Notes under the pieces: generated by a model | The model's input: only the letters and a program-made list of their open reading frames with translations | Databases searched by the model: none | Told to the model about the DNA's origin: nothing | DNA from: Alphaproteobacteria bacterium | GTDB taxonomy: Bacteria; Pseudomonadota; Alphaproteobacteria; SMXP01 | Assembly: GCA_004356335.1 (NCBI GenBank) | Contig: SMXP01000109.1 | Coordinates: 1-6,077, forward strand | Length of the DNA stretch: 6,077 nt | Reading direction: 5' to 3' | Position numbers and translations under genes: made by a program | Part shown: piece after piece, positions 1 to 5,738 of the stretch | How positions within the stretch are numbered: position 1 is the first letter of the stretch | How the letters are laid out: every line of letters starts with the position of its first letter

Positions 1-168
1 AAGAGAATGCGACCAAATAAGGACGTAGAGCATTTTCGAGCGAAGTGGACGCCGGTTCGCGTTAAGAGAATGCGACCAAACAAGGACTTAGAGCATTTTC
101 GAGCGAAGTGGACGCCGGTTCGCGTTAAGAAAATGCGACCAAATAAGGACGTAGAGCGTTTTCGCGAG
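1..168 (+). repeat. 63-bp tandem repeat array, two full units and a diverged third
   Basis: Unit 1 (1-63) and unit 2 (64-126) differ at only two positions by eye. A third copy starts at 127 and matches for about 38 bases (two differences) before diverging near 165. The window opens exactly at a unit boundary, so more units may lie upstream. Each unit is itself palindromic: GCATTTTC (30-37 and 93-100) pairs with GAGAATGC (66-73) or GAAAATGC (129-136), and inside that GCGAA pairs with TTCGC (40-44/56-60 and 103-107/119-123), leaving a 3-nt tip after a few more pairs. There are no unique spacers. This looks like a short palindromic intergenic repeat family (REP/MITE-like) of the kind common in alphaproteobacteria. 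The resemblance is from memory and was not searched. A second family member lies at 4683-4742. Confidence 0.9.
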
Positions 169-192
169 TCTGTTAAGTTCGGAAACGCTCTA
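152..192 (+). repeat. 12-bp stem-loop closing the repeat array, abutting the priA ribosome binding site
   Basis: TAGAGCGTTTTC (152-163) pairs with GGAAACGCTCTA (181-192): eleven Watson-Crick pairs and one G-U wobble (162/182), with a 17-nt loop. The right arm ends on the first base of the priA Shine-Dalgarno sequence AGGTGA (192-197). The left arm begins in the conserved block of the third repeat unit, so this is the terminal palindrome of the array. There is no T-tract after it, so it is not a classical intrinsic terminator. It could modulate priA translation or protect an mRNA end, which is inference. Confidence 0.75.
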
Positions 193-197
193 GGTGA
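192..197 (+). promoter_or_regulatory. Ribosome binding site that decides the priA start
   Basis: AGGTGA lies 8 nt upstream of ATG 206, an ideal distance. It contains the in-frame GTG at 194 that would give a protein four residues longer, so that GTG is more likely part of the ribosome binding site than the start. Translation from 206 gives MRVSVLIPLPLTG, the usual PriA N-terminus. Confidence 0.75.
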
Positions 198-205
198 CTT
201 CCCCC

Positions 206-2377
206 ATGCGTGTATCCGTTCTCATTCCTTTGCCATTGACCGGCCCCTACGACTATCTGGTGCCTGAAGGCATGGCTTTGGCGCGCGGCGATTTCGTTGC
301 GGCACCGCTCATGAGCCGGCAAGTGATCGGTGTGGTTTGGCAAGTGCATGAGCAAAACACGCCGCCCGAGGGACTGGATCCGGCCAAGCTCAAAAAACTG
401 ATCGACCGGCTCGATGTGCCACCCCTGAATGACGAACTCATGGCCTTTGTCGATTGGGTGGCGTCCTACACCATGACGCCGCCCGGTGCGGTGTTGCGCT
501 TGGTCATGCGCTCGACCTCTGCGCTGGAGCCGCCGCGCATGCAAATCGCCTATGTGTTGAGCGGCACACCGCCGCCGCGCATGACCAAGGCGCGCCAAAG
601 GGTGCTCGATATTTTGCGCGATAATTTGCCGCGGACCGCGGCTGAGTTGGCCCAGGAGGCCGGCACCAGCAGCGCCGTGGTCAAAGGATTGGCCCAAGCC
701 GGCGCACTCAGCCCAGTCGATCGGCCGGCCGATCGGCCGTTCCCGACGCCGGATCCGGCCTTTGGCGGGGTTGAGCTGTCGCCGGCTCAGGCCGCCGCCG
801 CTCAACGTCTGATCGAAGCGGTTGACGCCCGACAATTTTCAACCGTCTTGCTCGACGGCGTACCCGGTTCGGGCAAAACCGAAACCTATTTCGAAGCGGT
901 TGCGGCAGCCCTCAAGCAGGGCAAGCAGGCGCTTATTCTGTTGCCGGAGATCGCTCTTACGGTTCAATTTCTCGACCGATTTGCCGATCGCTTCGGGTGC
1001 CGTCCGGCCGCGTGGCATTCGGATCTGACATCGAAGGAGCGGCGGCGCACCTGGCGTGCGGTGGCGCAAGGCAAAGTGCCCGTGCTGGTTGGCGCCCGTT
1101 CGGCGTTGTTTTTGCCGTTTCCCGATCTCGGTCTTATCGTGGTCGATGAGGAACACGATCCGGCGTTCAAACAAGAAGAAGGTGTCATTTATCATGCGCG
1201 CGACATGGCCGTGGTCCGCGGGTCGCTCGGCCATTTTCCGGTCGTGCTGTCCACTGCGACACCGTCTCTCGAAACCGTGGTCAATGTGGCGCAAGGGCGT
1301 TACCGGCATGTGGTCCTACCGGAACGTCACGGACCGGCGAACATGCCCCAGATCGACGCCGTCGATATGCGCCAGGACGGGCCGGAGCGGGGTCGCTGGT
1401 TGTCGCCGCGTGTTATTGAAGGGTTACGCAAAACCTTGCAATCCGGCGAGCAGGGTATGTTGTTTCTTAACCGGCGGGGCTATGCGCCGCTGACTTTATG
1501 CCGAAAATGCGGTCACCGCATGAAGTCGCCGGATTCGTCGTCCTGGCTTGTGGAACATCGCTTGAAAAACCGGCTGGTGTGTCATCACACCGGTTTTTCC
1601 ATGGCCAAGCCAAAAACTTGTCCCGGCTGTGGTGCTGAGGATTCTTTGGTCGGTTGCGGTCCCGGCGTGGAGCGCGTGGCGGAGGAAGCCGCCGATTTAT
1701 TTCCCGATGCGACCGTCGTTATCATGTCGAGCGACACGGTGCGGGGACCGGCGGCGGTCGAACGGATCGTCGAGGATATGCTCGCGGGCAACATCGACCT
1801 GTTGATCGGCACTCAGATTGTCGCCAAAGGTTATCACTTCCCTCGGCTTACTTTTGTCGGTGTGGTCGATGCGGATCTCGGCCTGTCGGGCGGTGATTTG
1901 CGCGCCGCCGAACGCACATTTCAACTTCTCAGCCAGGTCGCCGGCCGCGCCGGCCGGGAGAGTCGACCGGGCCGCGTATTGCTGCAAACCTTCATGCCGG
2001 AACATCCGGTCATGGCGGCCTTGATCGCCGGCGGCCGAGATGGGTTCCTCGCCGCCGAGGCGGCCGCGCGCGAGGATTATGCCTTACCGCCGTTCGGCCG
2101 GCTCGCCAGCATCATCCTGTCCAGCCGCGACCCACACGCCGTCGAGGCCACAGGCCGGGCGCTGGCCAAGGCCGCACCGGTGAGCGAGGGGGTCAGCGTA
2201 CTCGGACCGGCGCCCGCACCCTTTGCCTTATTGCGCGGCCGGCACCGTCATCGATTACTGGTCAAAGCCGAGCGCCAAATCAATTTACAGGCCTATTTGT
2301 CGGCCTGGCTCGCTCAAGTGAAGCCGCCAAACAATGTGCGCCTGGCCGTCGATATTGATCCCTATAGCTTTCTGTGA
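206..2377 (+). CDS. priA: Primosomal protein PriA, replication-restart 3'-5' helicase
   Basis: PriA recognises stalled or repaired replication forks, unwinds the lagging arm and starts primosome assembly so that DnaB is reloaded. The 723-residue product is close to the usual length (732 in E. coli). In order, it shows an N-terminal DNA-binding domain (RVSVLIPLPLTGPYDYLVPEG region), a winged helix (about 126-170), a Pro-rich linker (DRPADRPFPTP, 172 on), Walker A GVPGSGKT with Lys224, Walker B DEEH at 314-317, SATPSLET, NRRGY from 422, GTQIVAKGYHFP from 535, and the motif VI region QVAGRAGR from 577. The zinc region is unusual. Cys432/435 and Cys472/475 are present, but the inner positions expected to be Cys are Ser441, Ser444 and Thr462, with only Cys459 kept. 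ATG 206 is preferred over GTG 194. The gene sits upstream of the F1 genes, separated by 217 bp, so it is probably a separate transcription unit. Identity is essentially certain. Confidence 0.97.
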   Translation: MRVSVLIPLPLTGPYDYLVPEGMALARGDFVAAPLMSRQVIGVVWQVHEQNTPPEGLDPAKLKKLIDRLDVPPLNDELMAFVDWVASYTMTPPGAVLRLVMRSTSALEPPRMQIAYVLSGTPPPRMTKARQRVLDILRDNLPRTAAELAQEAGTSSAVVKGLAQAGALSPVDRPADRPFPTPDPAFGGVELSPAQAAAAQRLIEAVDARQFSTVLLDGVPGSGKTETYFEAVAAALKQGKQALILLPEIALTVQFLDRFADRFGCRPAAWHSDLTSKERRRTWRAVAQGKVPVLVGARSALFLPFPDLGLIVVDEEHDPAFKQEEGVIYHARDMAVVRGSLGHFPVVLSTATPSLETVVNVAQGRYRHVVLPERHGPANMPQIDAVDMRQDGPERGRWLSPRVIEGLRKTLQSGEQGMLFLNRRGYAPLTLCRKCGHRMKSPDSSSWLVEHRLKNRLVCHHTGFSMAKPKTCPGCGAEDSLVGCGPGVERVAEEAADLFPDATVVIMSSDTVRGPAAVERIVEDMLAGNIDLLIGTQIVAKGYHFPRLTFVGVVDADLGLSGGDLRAAERTFQLLSQVAGRAGRESRPGRVLLQTFMPEHPVMAALIAGGRDGFLAAEAAAREDYALPPFGRLASIILSSRDPHAVEATGRALAKAAPVSEGVSVLGPAPAPFALLRGRHRHRLLVKAERQINLQAYLSAWLAQVKPPNNVRLAVDIDPYSFL

Positions 2378-2405
2378 CGCGCCGTCGGTAACCCGCCGAG
2401 GCGCG
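2378..2405 (+). terminator. GC-rich hairpin directly after the priA stop, possible terminator
   Basis: CGCGCC-G-TCGG (2378-2388) pairs with CCGA-GGCGCG (2396-2405): ten base pairs with one bulged G (2384) and a 7-nt loop. It starts at the base after the priA TGA. There is no T-tract downstream, so efficient intrinsic termination is doubtful. The right arm also belongs to a competing palindrome AGGCGCGCGCCT (2399-2410) flanked by GCCG/CGGC (2395-2398/2414-2417), so two mutually exclusive folds are possible. It may mark the 3' end of the priA transcript. Confidence 0.4.
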
Positions 2406-2510
2406 CGCCTGTGCGGCGATTTAGCTGGGGCCGCCTTGTTGCAACGCGGCAGGGGTTGTGATACCTAATCGCGCGGTCGTGGGGGCGCCCGGTTCTAGCG
2501 TCGCCTCATT

Positions 2511-2519
2511 TGCTAAAAT
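2511..2519 (+). promoter_or_regulatory. Candidate extended -10 promoter for the atpHAGD operon
   Basis: TGCTAAAAT matches an extended -10 element (TGn followed by TAAAAT, five of six consensus bases). The -35 position 17 bp upstream (GGTTCT, 2491-2496) is poor, as can be tolerated with an extended -10. The predicted transcript start is near 2526, giving a leader of about 70 nt before GTG 2595. A weaker alternative pairs TTGCAA (2439-2444) with CCTAAT (2464-2469) at a 19-bp spacer. This is a visual match only. Confidence 0.35.
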
Positions 2520-2594
2520 ATCTCTGGGATCAACGACTTAGTGGTACGCCACCGAGGCGGCTGCGAGGAAATCCGGTCGAAAGTACAGACTCAC

Positions 2595-3152
2595 GTGTCC
2601 GACGAAATATCACTTGTTGCCGGCGTAGAGGGCCGCTACGCCACAGCGCTGTTTGACTTGGCCCGGGACAGCCAGGGGCTTGATGCGGTTGCCCAGGACC
2701 TTCAGGGTTTGATGGATATGCTGGATCAAAGCGAAGATCTGCGTCGGCTTGTGCGCTCTCCGATTTTTAATAGTGACACCCAAGGCAATGCCATGGCGGC
2801 CATCATGACGCGCGCCGAATGTGGCGATCTAACCAAAAAGTTTGTCGGTGTTGTCATCCGCAATCGTCGTCTTTTCGTCTTGCGCGATATGATATCCGCC
2901 TTTGGTATATTGTTGGCTCGGCATCGTGGCGAGGTAACCGCCAAAGTGACCACGGCCCGGGCCTTGACCGAGCCGCAATTGGCGCAACTCAAACAAGCTT
3001 TGAAGGCGGCCGTGGGCAGCGACGTACAAATCGACACCGAAGTCGATCGTGATTTGTTGGGCGGATTGGTCGTGCGTCTCGGCAGTCGGATGATCGATAC
3101 GTCACTTGCAACCAAACTAACTAATCTTCAGCTCGCGATGAAAGAGGCTTAA
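2595..3152 (+). CDS. atpH: F1Fo ATP synthase subunit delta
   Basis: Subunit delta (equivalent to mitochondrial OSCP) caps the alpha3-beta3 head and ties it to the peripheral stalk on the cytoplasmic side of the inner membrane. The 185-residue product has the family N-terminus, with GRYATALFDLA near residue 13, an all-helical N-domain, then GEVTAKVTTARALTEPQLAQ in the middle and the signature LLGGLVVRLGSRMIDTSL near the C-terminus. GTG 2595 is chosen because the protein then starts MSDEISLVAGVEGRYA, as in relatives. The upstream in-frame GTG 2541 would add 18 residues (RHRGGCEEIRSK...) that do not look like the family. No strong Shine-Dalgarno precedes 2595: GAGGAA (2565-2570) is too far and CGAAAG (2579-2584) is weak. 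It is first in the F1 cluster and ends 4 bp before atpA, so it is almost surely co-transcribed with it. Confidence 0.94.
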   Translation: MSDEISLVAGVEGRYATALFDLARDSQGLDAVAQDLQGLMDMLDQSEDLRRLVRSPIFNSDTQGNAMAAIMTRAECGDLTKKFVGVVIRNRRLFVLRDMISAFGILLARHRGEVTAKVTTARALTEPQLAQLKQALKAAVGSDVQIDTEVDRDLLGGLVVRLGSRMIDTSLATKLTNLQLAMKEA

Positions 3153-3156
3153 GGCT

Positions 3157-4686
3157 ATGACAATCCAAGCCGCAGAAATTTCTTCGATTCTCAAAGAACA
3201 AATTAAAGGTTTCGGTACGGAAGCCGAGGTCTCGGAGGTTGGACAGGTTTTGTCGGTGGGTGACGGGATTGCCCGCGTCTATGGTCTGGACAACGTTCAG
3301 GCCGGGGAAATGGTCGAATTTCCCAACGGCATTAAAGGCATGGCGCTCAACCTGGAAAGCGACAATGTAGGCGTCGTGATCTTTGGTTCCGACCAATATA
3401 TTAAGGAAGGCGATACGGTCAAGCGCACCTCTTCCATCGTCGATGTCCCGGTGGGTAAAGGGCTTTTGGGCCGCGTGGTCGATGCGCTCGGCAATCCGAT
3501 CGACGGCAAGGGCCCCATTGAGGCGACCGAGCGCCGCCGTGTTGACGTCAAAGCGCCGGGCATCATTCCCCGTAAGTCCGTTCACGAACCAATGCAAACG
3601 GGTTTAAAAGCCATTGATGCTTTGATCCCCATCGGCCGCGGTCAGCGCGAGCTCATTATTGGTGACCGTCAAACAGGCAAGACCGCCGTTGCTATCGACG
3701 CCATCGTCAACCAGCGAGAAGTCAATGCGACGGGTGATGAGTCGCGCAAACTTTATTGTATCTATGTTGCCATCGGCCAGAAGCGCTCTAGTGTGGCGCA
3801 GATTGTCAAGACGCTCGAAGAACATGGTGCGATGGATTATTCCATTGTCGTGGCGGCGACCGCATCGGAACCGGCGCCGTTGCAATACTTGGCCCCCTTT
3901 GCGGGTTGTACTATGGGCGAGTTTTTCCGCGACAACGGCATGCATGCGCTGATTATTTACGATGATCTGTCCAAGCATGCGGTGGCCTACCGTCAGATGT
4001 CGCTCTTATTGCGCCGCCCGCCGGGACGTGAGGCCTATCCCGGTGATGTGTTTTATTTACATAGCCGGCTTCTTGAGCGCGCGGCGAAATTGAATGAGGC
4101 CAATGGAGGGGGCTCACTCACAGCCTTACCGATCGTCGAAACCCAGGCCAATGACGTCTCCGCCTATATTCCCACCAATGTCATTTCAATTACCGATGGT
4201 CAGATTTTTCTTGAGACGGATCTTTTCTATCAGGGAATTCGACCGGCGCTGAATGTGGGTATCTCGGTATCCCGTGTGGGATCGGCGGCCCAGATCAAAG
4301 CCATGAAACAGGTGGCCGGTCAAATCAAGGGCGAGCTCGCCCAATACAGGGAAATGGCGGCGTTCGCGCAATTTGGCGCCGATCTCGATAGCGCGACCCA
4401 GAGATTGTTGAATCGCGGCGAGAAGCTCACCGAGCTGTTGAAACAAGGCCAGTTCTCGCCACTCGCCGTGGAAGAACAAGTTGTGGTGATCTATGCCGGC
4501 GTGAACGGTTATCTCGATAAGCTTGAGACAAAAGAAGTCCAACGCTACGAGCAAGAACTATTACGCACGTTCCGCGGTTCTCACTCCGACATTCTCGATA
4601 CGATCCGTGAGGAAAAAGAAATTTCGGATGAAATTGGGGCAAAGATGAAAGACATCGTCGAGTCCTTTACCAAGGCGTTTACTTAG
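3157..4686 (+). CDS. atpA: F1Fo ATP synthase subunit alpha
   Basis: Alpha carries the non-catalytic nucleotide sites of the F1 hexamer and supplies an arginine to the catalytic sites on beta. The product has 509 residues, normal for the family. It has an N-terminal delta-binding helix (AAEISSILKEQIKGF) and beta-barrel (EVGQVLSVGDGIARVYGL), Walker A GDRQTGKT at 169-176 with Lys175, the segment KLYCIYVAIGQKRSSVAQ, the signature region PALNVGISVSRVGSAAQ with the arginine finger at Arg373, and the helical C-terminal domain (QFGADLDSATQRLLNRG). AAAGAGG (3141-3147), inside the end of atpH, is a good ribosome binding site 9 nt before the ATG, so translation is probably coupled to atpH. No key residue is missing. 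The stop codon falls inside a repeat-derived stem-loop (4683-4725). Confidence 0.98.
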   Translation: MTIQAAEISSILKEQIKGFGTEAEVSEVGQVLSVGDGIARVYGLDNVQAGEMVEFPNGIKGMALNLESDNVGVVIFGSDQYIKEGDTVKRTSSIVDVPVGKGLLGRVVDALGNPIDGKGPIEATERRRVDVKAPGIIPRKSVHEPMQTGLKAIDALIPIGRGQRELIIGDRQTGKTAVAIDAIVNQREVNATGDESRKLYCIYVAIGQKRSSVAQIVKTLEEHGAMDYSIVVAATASEPAPLQYLAPFAGCTMGEFFRDNGMHALIIYDDLSKHAVAYRQMSLLLRRPPGREAYPGDVFYLHSRLLERAAKLNEANGGGSLTALPIVETQANDVSAYIPTNVISITDGQIFLETDLFYQGIRPALNVGISVSRVGSAAQIKAMKQVAGQIKGELAQYREMAAFAQFGADLDSATQRLLNRGEKLTELLKQGQFSPLAVEEQVVVIYAGVNGYLDKLETKEVQRYEQELLRTFRGSHSDILDTIREEKEISDEIGAKMKDIVESFTKAFT

Positions 4687-4742
4687 AGCGCGTTGACAAA
4701 AGATGGCATCCCTAACGTGCTCTAAGTCTTTGTTTTGTCGCA
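4683..4742 (-). repeat. Dispersed palindromic repeat between atpA and atpG, inverted copy of the array at 1-192
   Basis: Read on the minus strand, 4742 to 4714 matches unit 2 of the upstream array (71-99) at 25 of 29 positions by eye, including GACTTAGAGCA. On the plus strand, TTAGAGCGCGTT (4683-4694) and AACGTGCTCTAA (4714-4725) form a 12-bp stem with one G-U wobble (4690/4718) and a 19-nt loop. The stem includes the atpA TAG stop (4684-4686). The sequence after the hairpin is T-rich but interrupted (TCTTTGTTTT, 4727-4736), so weak attenuation is possible but it is not a textbook terminator. The atpG ribosome binding site lies 35 nt beyond the hairpin. Confidence 0.8.
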
Positions 4743-4771
4743 GCGCGGGATAAGGCGGGTAAGGTCGAGCC

Positions 4772-5662
4772 ATGGCAAACCTCAAGGAAATGCGAAACCG
4801 CATCGCCAGTGTGACGGCGACGCAAAAGATTACGAAGGCCATGCAAATGGTCGCTGCAGCGAAGCTGCGGCGCGCCCAAGAAGCAGCGGAGGCAGCCCGG
4901 CCTTATGCAGAACGCATGGATACGGTGCTGACTAATTTGTCCAATGCCATGGGGCATCAAAAAGATGCACCGCCACTCATGATCGGTACCGGCAGCGACA
5001 AAATATGTCTGATGATCGTAGCGACGGCCGATCGAGGTCTATGCGGTAGCTTTAATTCATCGATCGTGCGTTTGGCGCGCCAACGGATCGAGGCACTCAA
5101 GGATCAAGGCAAGCAGATCAAGATCCTTTGCATCGGCAAGAAGGGTCACGATCAGCTCAAACGGCTCTATAAATCGGATATTGTCGATGTGATCGAACTC
5201 AAGGATAAGCGCAATGTTTCCTTCGATATTGCCTCGTCAATTGCCCGGCGCGTGCTCGATCTGTTCGAGGCAAATGAGTTCGACAGCGCCCAGCTGTTTT
5301 ATAGCCGTTTCAAATCGGTGCTCACGCAACAGCCGACTCAACGGCAATTGATTCCCGCAATCTTACCCGAGGGCGAGCAAGGCACGGATGCTGTCGATCT
5401 GGGTGGTGCGGTTTATGATTACGAGCCTGATGAAAAAGTGATTCTCGAAGATTTATTGCCGCGCAATTTGGCCGTGCAAATTTTCCGCGCCCTGCTTGAG
5501 AACGCCGCCAGCGAACAGGGGGCGCGGATGACGGCCATGGACAATGCGACTCGAAATGCAGGCGAAATGATCGACGATCTGACGATTCTGTACAACCGCA
5601 CGCGTCAAACCATGATAACCAGAGAACTGATCGAAATTATTTCCGGCGCTGAAGCGCTTTAA
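4772..5662 (+). CDS. atpG: F1Fo ATP synthase subunit gamma
   Basis: Gamma is the central rotor shaft: its two terminal helices form a coiled coil inside the alpha-beta hexamer and its globular part sits on the c-ring. The 296-residue length is typical. The N-terminal helix reads LKEMRNRIASVTATQKITKA followed by MQMVAAAKLRRAQ. The Rossmann-like middle contains TADRGLCGSFN, and the C-terminal helix contains AMDNATRNAGEMIDDLTILY and ends TRELIEIISGAEAL. ATG 4772 follows AAGG (4761-4764) by 7 nt. The 85-bp gap from atpA is filled largely by the repeat at 4683-4742, which is unusual inside an operon whose atpH-atpA gap is 4 bp. No truncation or missing motif was seen. Confidence 0.97.
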   Translation: MANLKEMRNRIASVTATQKITKAMQMVAAAKLRRAQEAAEAARPYAERMDTVLTNLSNAMGHQKDAPPLMIGTGSDKICLMIVATADRGLCGSFNSSIVRLARQRIEALKDQGKQIKILCIGKKGHDQLKRLYKSDIVDVIELKDKRNVSFDIASSIARRVLDLFEANEFDSAQLFYSRFKSVLTQQPTQRQLIPAILPEGEQGTDAVDLGGAVYDYEPDEKVILEDLLPRNLAVQIFRALLENAASEQGARMTAMDNATRNAGEMIDDLTILYNRTRQTMITRELIEIISGAEAL

Positions 5663-5738
5663 TTTGAAAGATCCGTAAGGCGTCGATCGCACGGCGCAAA
5701 CTGAAAAGAGATACAGGAACCAAGACAAGGAAAAAAAG
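5663..5738 (+). other. atpG-atpD spacer with the atpD ribosome binding site
   Basis: The 76-bp gap contains no gene, strong hairpin or repeat-family copy that I can see. Its right half is purine-rich, and AAGGA (5727-5731) lies 7 nt before the atpD ATG, a strong ribosome binding site. A small palindrome AAGCGCTT (5652-5659) covers the last codons of atpG. Confidence 0.6.

Larger units (their letters stand above)
2378..2594 (+). other. priA-atpH intergenic region, probable 5' control region of the F1 operon
   Basis: These 217 bp contain no convincing gene. Beyond the hairpin at the left end there is a short inverted repeat GCCGC/GCGGC (2430-2434/2446-2450), the palindrome GGGCGCCC (2484-2491), and a more AT-rich patch near 2505-2525 that stands out from the GC-rich surroundings. 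That patch is the best place for the promoter of the ATP synthase genes. A GTG-initiated in-frame extension of atpH (from 2541) crosses its right end but lacks family similarity. Confidence 0.6.

Noticed and set aside
1..192. CRISPR array
   Set aside because: The units are contiguous with no unique spacers of regular length; the whole 63-bp period is conserved.
194..196. GTG at 194 as the priA start
   Set aside because: It lies within the AGGTGA ribosome binding site for ATG 206, and the protein from 206 matches the usual PriA N-terminus.
7..267. Open frame of 86 codons over the tandem repeat as a real gene
   Set aside because: It consists of repeat units in frame, has no evident ribosome binding site inside the window, its tail overlaps priA in a different frame, and the repeat is palindromic non-coding-type sequence.
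173..835. Minus-strand open frame of 220 codons opposite priA
   Set aside because: It lies wholly opposite the well-supported priA frame and leader, and its Arg/His/Gly-rich translation is typical of an antisense shadow.
2541..2594. GTG at 2541 as the atpH start
   Set aside because: The extra 18 residues do not resemble delta subunits, and the family-like N-terminus begins at GTG 2595. Kept as a minor alternative because the 2595 start has a weak ribosome binding site.
4693..4698. Perfect TTGACA (-35 like) between atpA and atpG as an internal promoter
   Set aside because: No acceptable -10 lies 16-18 bp downstream; the nearest candidate TAACGT (4713-4718) has a 14-bp spacer and falls in the hairpin arm.
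4561..4842. Minus-strand open frame spanning the atpA-atpG gap
   Set aside because: It overlaps the ends of both atp genes; its RQNKDLEH segment only reflects the repeat copy read in the same frame as the upstream array.
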